Source: Dyadobacter fermentans DSM 18053 | GTDB taxonomy: Bacteria > Bacteroidota > Bacteroidia > Cytophagales > Spirosomataceae | Assembly (NCBI RefSeq): GCF_000023125.1 | Contig: NC_013037.1 | Coordinates: 3,410,001-3,474,000 of the forward strand | DNA length: 64,000 nt | Reading direction: 5' to 3' | Shown here: piece by piece, positions 1 to 8,560 of the stretch | Numbering within the stretch: the first letter of the stretch is position 1 | Layout: every line of letters begins with the position of its first letter | Position numbers and translations under genes: made by a program | Notes under the pieces: generated by a model | The model's database searches: none | Told to the model about the DNA's origin: nothing | What the model saw: the letters and a program-made list of their open reading frames with translations, nothing else

Positions 1-212
1 TTCCACCAGCCTACCCTTGTTTTATCAGGAAAATACACCCCTGCCACATAGTTACCGAGCAGTGTTTTGCCTGAATACCCTTCTTCAAAATTACCCCGCT
101 GGCCCATGCGGCCATTGCCGAGGCTCATCAGGCTTTCTGTGATTTCGTTATGTTCGGGGTGAAAACCTTCTTCTACGATGCACCATTCATCGTGCGTAAT
201 GTAATTCTTCAT
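1..212 (-). CDS. Glycoside hydrolase family 65 phosphorylase (maltose/kojibiose phosphorylase type), N-terminal part only
   Basis: Only the first 70 or so codons lie in the window; the gene runs off the left edge. The visible N-terminus has the GH65 pattern: a Trp-x-Ile-x-Glu entry, then an ES-LMSLGNGRMGQRG stretch, an FEEGYSG segment and LGNYVAGVY. Family members split maltose or a related disaccharide with phosphate to give beta-glucose-1-phosphate and glucose. The ATG overlaps the stop of the upstream pgmB gene by 4 bases (ATGA), so the two are probably translationally coupled, and pgmB would consume the product of this enzyme. The exact disaccharide cannot be told from this fragment. Confidence 0.85.
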   Translation of the reverse strand, partial: MKNYITHDEWCIVEEGFHPEHNEITESLMSLGNGRMGQRGNFEEGYSGKTLLGNYVAGVYFPDKTRVGWW

Positions 213-859
213 ATGTTTTCCAATTGCGGCAAACCAAAATTTTCAAAACCGGGGATCACGATATCGGCTTCCGTGAGGATGGACGCCTCCCCTATTCCCA
301 CTGCGAGCATTCCGGCCGCTTTGGCGGATTGCACACCAGCCACGGCATCCTCGAACACCACGCAATGCGCCGGCGGTACATTCAAATCGGATGCGCCCAT
401 GAGGAACACCTGCGGGTCGGGCTTGCCTTTTGTAATGCGGTTGCCGTCCACAATCGTATCGAAGTAATGCAGCATGTTTATCCTTTCGAGAATCACTTTG
501 GCATTCTTGCTTGCTGAGCCCAAGCCGCTCGGGATGCTGTTTTGTTTCAGCTCGTCGAGGAAACGGCGCACGCCGGGCAATGCGTCGTCGGGCGTCATTT
601 GCATGCATAGTTCGAGGTAGCGGGCATTTTTGGCGGTGGCCCTGCGGATTTTCTCCTCGTCGGACAACAGGACGCCGCCGATGGACAACACGATATCGAG
701 CGATTCCATGCGGCTGATCCCTTTGAGTCGTTCGTTTTCTTCACGTGTGAGGTCGAAACCGAGGTCTTGCGCCATCTCGCGCCAGGCAATGTAATGGAAC
801 TGCGCAGTGTCCACGATCACCCCGTCGAGATCAAAAAGGCAAGCTTGTATTGAGGGCAT
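209..859 (-). CDS. pgmB: Beta-phosphoglucomutase (HAD superfamily)
   Basis: This enzyme converts beta-glucose-1-phosphate to glucose-6-phosphate in the cytoplasm. The protein has 216 residues, the usual family length. The HAD motif I DLDGVIVDTA is at residues 10-19, with Asp10 as the expected phosphorylated nucleophile and Asp12 as acid/base. A cap domain follows, then a GSASKN motif II and a FEDAVAGVQSAKAAGM motif IV. It is directly upstream of the GH65 gene on the same strand with a 4-base overlap and is divergent from the GH13 amylase. Together these form a maltose or glucan use locus. Identification is strong from motif and context. Confidence 0.93.
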   Translation of the reverse strand: MPSIQACLFDLDGVIVDTAQFHYIAWREMAQDLGFDLTREENERLKGISRMESLDIVLSIGGVLLSDEEKIRRATAKNARYLELCMQMTPDDALPGVRRFLDELKQNSIPSGLGSASKNAKVILERINMLHYFDTIVDGNRITKGKPDPQVFLMGASDLNVPPAHCVVFEDAVAGVQSAKAAGMLAVGIGEASILTEADIVIPGFENFGLPQLENI

Positions 860-991
860 ATCATTTCAATTTTAATATCTTGCAAAATAGTAAAAATTAG
901 CAATTTGCTGCGCCAGGGCCGAAATACGGGCTTTCACGCCCCGCCAGAAGGCGCTGCCGACTTTCCTATTACATTCATAAAACAGAAAGAG

Positions 992-2731
992 ATGCCTGCC
1001 GTCAACAAGGACAAATTCGTTATATACCAGATATTTACACGACTCTTCGGCAACCGGAACACGACCAACAAGGTGTACGGGACGATCGAAGAGAACGGGT
1101 GCGGAAAATTCAACGACATCGACGATACCGCACTGGCCGCATTGAAGGATTTCGGCGTCACGCACCTTTGGTACACCGGCGTGCTCGAACATGCCACGCT
1201 CACCGATTATTCGCAATTCGGCATTAATCCCGACCATCCGCTGATCGTAAAAGGCATTGCCGGCTCGCCTTATGCCGTAAAAGATTATTACGATGTGGAC
1301 CCCGACCTCGCCGTGGAGGTGCCAAACCGGATGCAGGAGTTCGAAAACCTCGTCGCGCGTACGCATTCCCACGATTTGAAAGTAATCATCGACTTCATTC
1401 CGAACCATGTCGCCCGGCAATACCAGTCCGACGTCCGCCCCGAGGGCGTGCGGGATTTTGGTGAAGATGACGACGACACGGTTGATTTTAGCCCTTCCAA
1501 TAACTTTTATTACATTCCAAACCACGACTTTGTGGTGCCCGAAGGCCACAAACCGCCGCTGCCCGTGACAACGCCCTACCACGAGCGTCCCGCCAAAGCC
1601 ACCGGCAACGACGTGTTCCAGGCCCAGCCGAGCCAGTACGACTGGTACGAAACCGTAAAACTGAACTATGGCGTGGATTACCTCAACGGCCGCGCATTGC
1701 ATTTCGACCCTGTTCCTTCCACCTGGCTCAAAATGCGAGATATCCTTATTTACTGGACGCGCAAAGGCGTGGACGGTTTCCGTTGCGACATGGCCGAAAT
1801 GGTGCCGGTGGAGTTCTGGGGCTGGGTAATCCCGGAAGTGAAGCACGAAAATCCTGCGGTGATCTTCATCGCGGAGATCTACAATCCATCCGAATACCGG
1901 AATTACATCGAGTCGGGCAAGTTTGATTACCTGTACGATAAGGTGGGGCTGTATAATTCGCTGCGCCGGATCGTGGAGGGGAATGGAACGGCGGAGGACA
2001 TTACGCGGGTATGGCAGCAGGAGTCGGGCGATTTCAGCGAGCATATGCTGCGGTTTCTGGAAAATCACGACGAGCAGCGCATTGCGTCGCGCTACTTTGC
2101 CGGGAACCCGTGGACGGCCCTGCCTGCGATGGTATTGAGCGCCACACTGCACACGGGGCCGGTAATGCTCTATTTCGGACAGGAATTGGGCGTGGACCCT
2201 ACCGAACAGGAAGGTTTCCAGGGTGAGGACGGCCGCACCACCATTTTCGATTACTGGGGCGTTCCCGAGTTTCAGCAATGGGTGAATGGCGGCCGGTATG
2301 ATGACGCGCTGCTCACGACCGAGCAGAAAACGCTCCGCAGCTTTTACAAAGATTTGAATGAATTTGTATTGAAAAACGAAGCCGTGTATGCCGGCGGATT
2401 CTATGACCTGCAATATGTGAATGCTTATGGGCAGTCTGCCAACTACGACAAAACAATCATTTACAGCTATTTACGCCACACAGCTAATCAAAAATTGCTG
2501 TTTGTGTACAACTTCCACGAATCCCGCACCGTAGAAACGACAATTAAAATACCGCAGGATGCCTGGGCCAATGTGCTGAAACTGGGCAAGACCGGCTCGT
2601 ACAAACTTCGCCCCGTGTTTCCCGTCGGAATGGTGCAGGTGCAGCTTCGGACGGCCGATATTACTTCCACGGGCGTGGGCATCGAACTCCCACCGATTTC
2701 CGCGTTTGTATTCGAGATTGTGGCGAAGTAA
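992..2731 (+). CDS. Alpha-amylase family (GH13) glycoside hydrolase
   Basis: The protein has 579 residues and a GH13 catalytic barrel. The conserved regions are visible: DFIPNH (region I), GFRCDMAE with the nucleophile Asp266, IAEIY with acid/base Glu295, and FLENHDEQR with Asp360. A beta-sandwich C-terminal domain probably follows from about residue 470. The open frame extends upstream to 905, but ATG 992 is chosen because homologous N-termini begin near KFVIYQIF and the upstream 29 residues look like noncoding sequence. No signal peptide is evident, so it is probably cytoplasmic and acts on imported malto-oligosaccharides. It is divergent from pgmB. Substrate specificity (amylase, trehalose synthase-like or other) is not resolved. 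Confidence 0.88.
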   Translation: MPAVNKDKFVIYQIFTRLFGNRNTTNKVYGTIEENGCGKFNDIDDTALAALKDFGVTHLWYTGVLEHATLTDYSQFGINPDHPLIVKGIAGSPYAVKDYYDVDPDLAVEVPNRMQEFENLVARTHSHDLKVIIDFIPNHVARQYQSDVRPEGVRDFGEDDDDTVDFSPSNNFYYIPNHDFVVPEGHKPPLPVTTPYHERPAKATGNDVFQAQPSQYDWYETVKLNYGVDYLNGRALHFDPVPSTWLKMRDILIYWTRKGVDGFRCDMAEMVPVEFWGWVIPEVKHENPAVIFIAEIYNPSEYRNYIESGKFDYLYDKVGLYNSLRRIVEGNGTAEDITRVWQQESGDFSEHMLRFLENHDEQRIASRYFAGNPWTALPAMVLSATLHTGPVMLYFGQELGVDPTEQEGFQGEDGRTTIFDYWGVPEFQQWVNGGRYDDALLTTEQKTLRSFYKDLNEFVLKNEAVYAGGFYDLQYVNAYGQSANYDKTIIYSYLRHTANQKLLFVYNFHESRTVETTIKIPQDAWANVLKLGKTGSYKLRPVFPVGMVQVQLRTADITSTGVGIELPPISAFVFEIVAK

Positions 2732-2749
2732 CCCGGCCAAAGGCGCCGC

Positions 2750-2767
2750 GCCCGTTGCAAAACGGGC
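2750..2767 (+). terminator. Hairpin after the GH13 gene
   Basis: A perfect 7-bp stem, GCCCGTT/AACGGGC, has a GCAA tetraloop 18 bases past the amylase stop. It is followed by CTTTGAT rather than a strong T run, so terminator function is likely but not certain. Confidence 0.45.
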
Positions 2768-2860
2768 CTTTGATCACTAATTTTACATAATCCGCCAGTT
2801 TCCCGCATGGCCTGGCAATGATTTTTTGACGTAAACGTACCCTGGTTTAAAGACATAAGT

Positions 2861-3679
2861 ATGATCAGATTTGTAGTGCTTTCCATTTTGATGCTGGGTG
2901 CTGTGGCCTCGTTCGGGCAAGCCAGCCTGCAAAAGACCTTTGTGCAGAAAATGGAGCTGCCCGCCAGTCCGGACATCGGTACGCAGGTCCTGCGGATCAG
3001 CGAATCATTCCTGGGCACGCCCTACGTGGCCGGCACGCTGGAAGGTAACCCGACAGAGCGGCTCGTTTGCAAGTTCGATGGCCTCGACTGCACTACATTG
3101 GTAGAAAGCGTGATCGCACTGGCGGTTGCCAAAACGGAAAATGCGACTTTTGAAGAATACAAAAATGAACTGACCCGCCTGCGCTACCGCGAAGGCATTA
3201 TCGACGGCTACCCCTCGCGGCTGCATTATATCCTCGACTGGATGTACGAAAACCAGAAACGCGGGCGCCTGGAAAACATCACCGCGAAAGTAGGTGGTGT
3301 GCCTTTCAACAAGGAAATCAACTTTATGACCACGCACGCGAACCTTTACCCCTCTCTCGCGCCCAGCGACGTGTATGAAAAAGTGAAGGAACAGGAAGCG
3401 GTGATCAATTCGCGTGAACACCGGTATATTCCTAAAAATGCCATCCAGAAAGCCGAACCAATGCTGCACGACGGCGACATCGTCGCGTTCACCTCGTCGG
3501 TGGAAGGGCTGGATGTGAACCATATGGGCATTATTTCGAAAGTTGGCAGCCGCGCGTACCTGATACACGCTTCGCTGACTGGCAAGAAGGTGATCATGAC
3601 GAGCGTGCCCCTGGCGGAGTATGTCGCTTCGGTTCCGAAACACACGGGCATGATCGTGGCCCGGCTCAACGATATCTGA
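2861..3679 (+). CDS. DUF1460 family protein, N-acetylmuramoyl-L-alanine amidase-like (NlpC/P60-type fold)
   Basis: The protein has 272 residues with a signal peptide (hydrophobic residues 4-18, then a likely cut after SFGQ), so it is periplasmic or outer-membrane associated. The DUF1460 signature LDCTTLVESV places the likely catalytic Cys at residue 77. A second block, DVNHMGI, has the likely catalytic His at 221. Family members cleave peptidoglycan stem peptides or act in cell-wall recycling. The mscS gene follows after 7 bases on the same strand, so the two envelope genes are probably co-transcribed. The exact bond cleaved is not known from sequence. Confidence 0.88.
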   Translation: MIRFVVLSILMLGAVASFGQASLQKTFVQKMELPASPDIGTQVLRISESFLGTPYVAGTLEGNPTERLVCKFDGLDCTTLVESVIALAVAKTENATFEEYKNELTRLRYREGIIDGYPSRLHYILDWMYENQKRGRLENITAKVGGVPFNKEINFMTTHANLYPSLAPSDVYEKVKEQEAVINSREHRYIPKNAIQKAEPMLHDGDIVAFTSSVEGLDVNHMGIISKVGSRAYLIHASLTGKKVIMTSVPLAEYVASVPKHTGMIVARLNDI

Positions 3680-3686
3680 TTAGTGA

Positions 3687-4766
3687 ATGGATTTTATCGA
3701 CCTTATTAATTACCGCAATTCTCCCTGGCTCTTGCTGCTGCTCGCCGGCACCATCGGGTTGGTGATCAGCATTATTGTCATCAGCCTTATCCGGGTTACC
3801 GCTTCGAGACGGGACTGGACCGTGGTGCGCGCCATCCGCGAGAACCTCACCAGCGTGCTGCATTTCTTTGTGCCGATCACGCTCATTACGGCTACCGCCA
3901 AAACGTATACTTATTCCAATCCGGAATACGACTGGGTTTTCGCATTGAGTAAAACCGCGCTCATCGGCATTACGACCTGGCTCATGGCCCGGATCGTGAT
4001 CATCGTGGAGCGCATTCTGATCGATAAGCTCGATTTCAACTCCCCCGACAACAACCAGGCGCGGCGGCTTTTTACGAAGATCAAATTCGTGAAACGCATT
4101 GTCGTGATCATGGTCGTGACGATCGGCGTTTCGATACTGCTGCTCAGCTTCGAAAGCGTGCGGCAATATGGCGTGGGAATACTCACTTCCGCCGGTATCG
4201 CTTCGGTGATCATCGGTTTCGCGGCGCAGAAATCGCTGGCCAACCTCATGGCCGGTATTCAGATCGCATTTACGCAGCCAATCAAGATCGACGACGTGGT
4301 GATTGTGGAAGGCGAATGGGGGCGCATTGAGGAAATTAACCTGACTTACGTGGTCGTTAATATCTGGGACCTGCGGCGCATTGTACTTCCGATCACCTAT
4401 TTCATCGAAACGCCGTTCCAGAACTGGACCCGGAATGATAGCGCACTTACCGGCACTGCATTCTTTTACCTCAATTACCACACGCCCGTCGATAAGCTGC
4501 GCGCGAAACTGAAAGAGGTGCTCGACAGCACACCGCTTTGGGACGGACGTGCGTGGGCATTGCAGGTTACCGATACGCAGGGGCAACTGATGGTGATCCG
4601 CGCGCTGATGTCGGCCAGGAATTCGGGCGAGACGTTCGACTTGCGTTGCCTGGTGCGAGAAAAGCTGATCGAATTTATTTCCAACGAGCACCCGGAGGCA
4701 TTGCCCGCTACGCGCGTGGAAGAACAGACGCAGACGAAATTCCGGGTTTCGGAAACGGGTATTTAA
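3687..4766 (+). CDS. Mechanosensitive ion channel, MscS family
   Basis: The protein has 359 residues. The N-terminal part has about four transmembrane segments. The conserved pore helix follows (GVGILTSAGIASVIIGFAAQ, about residues 154-173), then the beta domain entry PIKIDDVVIVEGEWGRIEEI. The C-terminal cytoplasmic part contains a MscS-like alpha/beta domain. Such channels open under membrane tension and release solutes during osmotic downshock. The gene lies 7 bases after the DUF1460 gene and is followed by a hairpin terminator. Family assignment is firm; conductance type cannot be told. Confidence 0.93.
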   Translation: MDFIDLINYRNSPWLLLLLAGTIGLVISIIVISLIRVTASRRDWTVVRAIRENLTSVLHFFVPITLITATAKTYTYSNPEYDWVFALSKTALIGITTWLMARIVIIVERILIDKLDFNSPDNNQARRLFTKIKFVKRIVVIMVVTIGVSILLLSFESVRQYGVGILTSAGIASVIIGFAAQKSLANLMAGIQIAFTQPIKIDDVVIVEGEWGRIEEINLTYVVVNIWDLRRIVLPITYFIETPFQNWTRNDSALTGTAFFYLNYHTPVDKLRAKLKEVLDSTPLWDGRAWALQVTDTQGQLMVIRALMSARNSGETFDLRCLVREKLIEFISNEHPEALPATRVEEQTQTKFRVSETGI

Positions 4767-4772
4767 AAAATT

Positions 4773-4795
4773 GGCCTCCGGAAGCTCCGAAGGCC
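4773..4795. terminator. Bidirectional rho-independent terminator between mscS and the histidine kinase
   Basis: A 10-bp stem with one mismatch (GGCCTCCGGA/TCCGAAGGCC) is followed on + by AGTCTTTTCTT and on - by an AATTTTTT run. It sits just after the mscS stop and about 100 bases beyond the end of the convergent kinase gene. Confidence 0.7.
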
Positions 4796-4897
4796 AGTCT
4801 TTTCTTACTACTCACCTAACTCAATTTAACTCAATGCGATTACTGCAAAAGAGCTTTTCCCTTGTTAAAGAGGCATTAACGCTGTATTAAAAAGGAG

Positions 4898-6268
4898 TTA
4901 AAAAGGTGGGAATTTCAAAATGAATGTCGTGCCGCTGCCTAGTGCCGACTCTACTTCAATGCTGGCGCCCTGCATATTGATGATCCGCTTCGTAAGTGCC
5001 AGCCCGATGCCATACCCCGCCTTGCTGATCGTGGACTGGCTGCGGTAGAATGTATCGAAAATGTACGGCAGCTCTTCCGGGGCAATGCCGATTCCCATAT
5101 CGCGGAAGTAAATGATGATCAGCCTGTTTTTGATTTCCAGAAAAACGTTGCAGGTTTTATCGGGCGAGTATTTGCAGGCATTGTCCATCAGGTTCAAAAA
5201 TGCAGTCCTGAGCAGGCTTTCGTCGCCAAAGCGTTTTAGTTGCTCCTCGTCCTCGGGTATTTTGTCGTAATGAATATGCACCTGGTAACCCGGGTTTTTC
5301 TGCTGCACCGAGCCTTTTGCATGCCATAATACTTCGTCGATCCGTATTTTCGAGAATGTGCCCTTGAATGTTTTCTCTTCCGTCCGGGCCAGTTCGAGCA
5401 GGCGGTTTACGAGCTCGTTCATTTCTTTTGCTTCGGACCATATTCCCTTCAATGCATCCTGGTATTCGGCCGGCGACCGCTCTTTCATCAGGCTCAGCTC
5501 GGCTTCGCTCATGATGAGCGCCAGCGGCGTGCGCAGCTCGTGCGACGCGTGCGACACGAAGTTTTTCTGGGCCACGAATGCGATTTCAAGGCGGGTCAGC
5601 ATTTGGTTGAACGTTTCCGCGAGCAATGCTAGCTCGTCTTTTTCACGTCCTACCCGCACTTTTTCATGCAGATTACCGGCTGAAATGTTGTTGACCTGGT
5701 CGATAATGTCCGCCACGGGTTTGATGGCGTCATTCGAAAATTGCCAGCCGGCCACGCCCACCAGGATCATGGACAGCAACCAGCCTACGAGCAGGATTTC
5801 GCGGAGGCGGTTGAGCTGATTCATGCCCAGGTAGTCGTTCGCGATTACCACGATCACCCACGGCTTCCGGTGGTCCTGCAAAATGTGCCGGATGATGATG
5901 ACTTCCTTTTTGTTGTGTTTCGTATGGATTTCCTTGCCGGCCCGCGCCTCGGTGAGCATGGTTCTCGACAGCGTGAGGTTTTCTTTTCCGCTCACGAATA
6001 TGATTGAGTCGGAGCCGTCGTAAATGGTGATTTCTTCGTCGAGCAGGATCGTTTTGTTCTCTTTCTCGATCTTCTCGATATCCGCCTTGCTGATGCCGTG
6101 GCTGGCTTCTACCAGCTGGGCGATCGTCTGGCCGCGCTCGTTCAGGAAAGAATAGAACTGCTTTTCGCGGTATTGATCGTAAAAAAAGTAAATGGCCAGA
6201 CAGAAAAGCGCCATGATGGAGCCTACCAGCATGGTAAAAAGCATCGTCAGGCGCGATTTGATATTCAT
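4898..6268 (-). CDS. Two-component sensor histidine kinase with HAMP domain
   Basis: The protein has 456 residues. Transmembrane segments at about 7-30 and 157-178 enclose a periplasmic sensor of about 125 residues. A HAMP linker follows (about 178-230), then the dimerisation/phosphoacceptor box HASHELRTP with His243. The ATP-binding domain has an N box (NACKYSP, near 363), a G1 box (DMGIGI, 390-395) and a G2 box (GYGIGLAL). Its start overlaps the stop of the response regulator by 4 bases (ATGA), so the pair is translationally coupled. The architecture resembles envelope or metal-stress kinases of the CusS/QseC type. The signal is unknown. Confidence 0.93.
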   Translation of the reverse strand: MNIKSRLTMLFTMLVGSIMALFCLAIYFFYDQYREKQFYSFLNERGQTIAQLVEASHGISKADIEKIEKENKTILLDEEITIYDGSDSIIFVSGKENLTLSRTMLTEARAGKEIHTKHNKKEVIIIRHILQDHRKPWVIVVIANDYLGMNQLNRLREILLVGWLLSMILVGVAGWQFSNDAIKPVADIIDQVNNISAGNLHEKVRVGREKDELALLAETFNQMLTRLEIAFVAQKNFVSHASHELRTPLALIMSEAELSLMKERSPAEYQDALKGIWSEAKEMNELVNRLLELARTEEKTFKGTFSKIRIDEVLWHAKGSVQQKNPGYQVHIHYDKIPEDEEQLKRFGDESLLRTAFLNLMDNACKYSPDKTCNVFLEIKNRLIIIYFRDMGIGIAPEELPYIFDTFYRSQSTISKAGYGIGLALTKRIINMQGASIEVESALGSGTTFILKFPPF

Positions 6269-6942
6269 TCTTCCTTGAAAATATATCCCATACCTACCAC
6301 TGTGTGTATCAGCTTGGTAGGATAGTCTTTATCGACTTTTTTGCGGAGAAAATTAATGTAAACGTCGATTACGTTGGTGCCGGTATCGAAGCGGATGTCC
6401 CACACCTGCTCGGCAATGTCCACCCGCGAAACCACGCGCCCGCGGTTGCGCATGAGGTATTCGAGCAATGCGAATTCCTTGGCGGTGAGGTCAATGCGGT
6501 TGCCGCCTCTCCGGGCTACTTTTTCGTCGAGGTTCAGTTCGAGATCGGCCAGGGTGAGTACCTGGCTGGATTGCTCGCGAACGCTATTGCGCTGCGAAAG
6601 GACTTTGATGCGCGCAATGAGTTCCCGGAATTCGAACGGTTTGACGAGGTAGTCGTCCCCACCGGCTTCGAAACCGTCCAGCTTGTCGTCGATCGTGCCC
6701 AATGCGGTGAGAAACAGGATCGGGGTGGTGAGGCCGTCGGCGCGGAGTTGTTTGGCAAGGTCGTAGCCGTTGAGGAGCGGCAGGTTCACATCCAGGATGA
6801 TTACGTCGAATCGGTAATTGGAAGCCATTTTCTTACCGACTTGTCCGTCATAAGCCAGTTCCACCTCCCAGGACTGCTCTTCGAGCCCTCTTTTCAAGAA
6901 TCCGGCGAGTTTCGGTTCGTCTTCAACGATAAGTATTTTCAT
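6265..6942 (-). CDS. Response regulator, OmpR/PhoB family
   Basis: The protein has 225 residues. The receiver domain has the acidic pocket EDE at 7-9, phosphoacceptor Asp51 in the VIILDVNLP strand and Lys101 in the YLVKPFEF motif. The C-terminal winged helix ends with the typical VIDVYINFLRKKVD and THTVVGMGY-like recognition elements (here IHTVVGMGYIF). It is the first gene of a two-gene operon with the overlapping histidine kinase. It probably binds direct repeats near its target promoters; no operator is apparent in the upstream gap. Confidence 0.95.
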   Translation of the reverse strand: MKILIVEDEPKLAGFLKRGLEEQSWEVELAYDGQVGKKMASNYRFDVIILDVNLPLLNGYDLAKQLRADGLTTPILFLTALGTIDDKLDGFEAGGDDYLVKPFEFRELIARIKVLSQRNSVREQSSQVLTLADLELNLDEKVARRGGNRIDLTAKEFALLEYLMRNRGRVVSRVDIAEQVWDIRFDTGTNVIDVYINFLRKKVDKDYPTKLIHTVVGMGYIFKEE

Positions 6943-6994
6943 AGGAAGATCGGGCGGTTTAAAGTGCCAAATGTTGCACAGATTTTTTGCTTAA

Positions 6995-7025
6995 AAAAAG
7001 GCTGTCCGAAATATCGGGCAGCCTT
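6995..7025 (-). terminator. Rho-independent terminator downstream of the DinB-like gene
   Basis: AAAAAGGCTGTCCGA pairs with TCGGGCAGCCTTTTT around a short ATA loop (one G-T wobble). On the - strand it is followed by a T run. It lies between the DinB-like gene and the response regulator gene, so it most likely ends the DinB transcript. Confidence 0.75.
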
Positions 7026-7154
7026 TTTGTCTATATCCACACCATTAGAACGTTGGCATTTCTCAATATCCATCGCTCCATTGTAATGCAAAATATACAA
7101 TTTCTATTATAAACAATAGGTGCGAGCCTATTTTTACAGAATTTCATGCAAGTT

Positions 7155-7715
7155 TCAGTAATAATCTGCGGAATTGTCGTAGTCCGAACGGTCGCCGTAT
7201 GCGCCGTAATCGTCGTCTTCTTCCAGGCGCATGGCCTTTGCTGCTTTTTTAATGAGTCCGATCTGCCCGGCGTGGTAAACGTCGTGCTGGATCACCCCAT
7301 GGATCATGGTGTAGTAAGAATAGTCGCGGCCCGGCACGAACTCTTCCAGGAAGCTGTCATCCGCAACCTTTTCCAGCTCCGATACCAGCTCTTCCTGTGA
7401 AAGGCTCAGCTCCATCTGGATTGCCTCCCATTCAAACTCGTCCACCACGGGGAATTTCTTCCAGTCCTTATCCTGCGTTTTAATATCAAACTCGGCGTCG
7501 CCCTGCAATTTCCGCACGGCAAAAATCCGCCAGGTGGTCATGTGGTACACGATTTCAGCAATAGAATGCGTGTTGGCGCTCAGGCGGGTTTCTGCCATTT
7601 TAGGCGTTACATCGCGCAGCGCTTCCACCACCGACGGGCCATACCAGGCCTCTTCGCTTTCGTAGGTGTCGTTGAGTACATCTATGATCCTTAAAATCTC
7701 TTCTTTTGATTCCAT
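7155..7715 (-). CDS. DinB-like metal-dependent superfamily protein
   Basis: The protein has 186 residues and the helical-bundle pattern of the DinB/YfiT superfamily. The histidines expected to bind a metal are visible in EIVYHMTTW near residue 54 and in HGVIQHDVYHAGQIGL in the C-terminal third. The C-terminal tail is rich in Asp and Tyr. Members are damage-inducible proteins or thiol-dependent transferases, most of unknown substrate. A TAnnTTTG box starts 21 bases upstream of the ATG, and a terminator follows, so it is a single-gene unit. Function beyond the fold is not known. Confidence 0.82.
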   Translation of the reverse strand: MESKEEILRIIDVLNDTYESEEAWYGPSVVEALRDVTPKMAETRLSANTHSIAEIVYHMTTWRIFAVRKLQGDAEFDIKTQDKDWKKFPVVDEFEWEAIQMELSLSQEELVSELEKVADDSFLEEFVPGRDYSYYTMIHGVIQHDVYHAGQIGLIKKAAKAMRLEEDDDYGAYGDRSDYDNSADYY

Positions 7716-7735
7716 ATGATTAAATTAAACTGCTG

Positions 7736-7743
7736 CAAATTTA
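7736..7743 (-). promoter_or_regulatory. -7 box TAAATTTG of the DinB-like gene
   Basis: This is an exact TAnnTTTG match, the Bacteroidetes primary sigma -7 element, giving a leader of about 15 bases. A TTTG that could act as the -33 element lies 23 bases further upstream. Confidence 0.6.
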
Positions 7744-7944
7744 CGGGGATTCGGACGAACATTGTCCAAATGTGTTTTCAATATTAAAGAGACAATTTCC
7801 CTGTTTCCATACTCTCCTGACGCTCTGCGGGAAAGATGGCCGTTCCAACCAATCGCCGGATGATGCGGTCAGAGTTTATGAAACGCTAAACTATTCGGCT
7901 CCAAAGTTTCGTTTATTTAACAAATTTTAAAAAGTCATACTCAA

Positions 7945-8556
7945 ATGTTCAAAAAAGCCTCTTTCCTCTTACTGATAGTCGGCCTGGGGTTCATGTCGTG
8001 TTCCAAGGACCCGATCAGCGACCTTTCTAACGAAGAATCGCTGGTATACATTACCAACCACGACAAAGCTGCCAATTTCAGTCAGTATAAAACATTCAGC
8101 ATCGTGGATTCGGTGCTCGTTGTCGAAAATAACCGCGCCGGAACGTCACTGGACGACATCGACCGTGCCATGCTGCAACGGCTGATCACCAACATGCAAA
8201 ACATGGGTTACAAATACGTAAGCCGGACACAGAACCCCGATGTGGGTATCAACGTTTCGTGGATCACCAATACGTATCTCAATGTGGTGTCCCAACCGCT
8301 CTCTTCTTATTATGGAGGCTATTGGGGCGGTTACGGCTATGGTTTCCCGAGCTATTACGGCTATTACCAAACCAGCGAGAGCTCCTGGCTGATTTCGATG
8401 CTCGACTTCAAAAACCCGCAAACGACTCCTTCCGGTAAAACTTTCAACGTGATCTGGGATGCGCAAATCCGCGGCTCGGCAATCGGCGACCAAGCGCTCG
8501 TCGATAAAATGGCCGACTCTATTTTCGGACAGTCCGAATACCTCAAAATCAAGTAA
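7945..8556 (+). CDS. DUF4136 domain lipoprotein
   Basis: The protein has 203 residues. A lipoprotein signal peptide ends in the lipobox GFMSC, with acylated Cys at about 20. The DUF4136 pattern begins at about residue 45 (AANFSQYKTFSIVD) and the body contains the DVGINVSW strand. An insert rich in Gly and Tyr lies at about residues 125-150. The family is found in outer-membrane-associated lipoproteins of unknown role. The next gene, a beta-barrel protein, begins 4 bases after the stop, and a membrane-anchored protein follows, so the three probably form an envelope operon. No exact TAnnTTTG box was seen upstream. Confidence 0.85.
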   Translation: MFKKASFLLLIVGLGFMSCSKDPISDLSNEESLVYITNHDKAANFSQYKTFSIVDSVLVVENNRAGTSLDDIDRAMLQRLITNMQNMGYKYVSRTQNPDVGINVSWITNTYLNVVSQPLSSYYGGYWGGYGYGFPSYYGYYQTSESSWLISMLDFKNPQTTPSGKTFNVIWDAQIRGSAIGDQALVDKMADSIFGQSEYLKIK

Positions 8557-8560
8557 CCAA

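Noticed and set aside
872-2413. 513-codon open frame on the - strand
   Set aside because: It lies fully across from the GH13 gene, whose catalytic motifs are certain; it is a codon-bias shadow with no recognisable protein features.
3666-4691. 341-codon open frame on the - strand
   Set aside because: It is antisense to mscS, is rich in His, Arg and Asp in a pattern typical of shadow frames, and has no domain.
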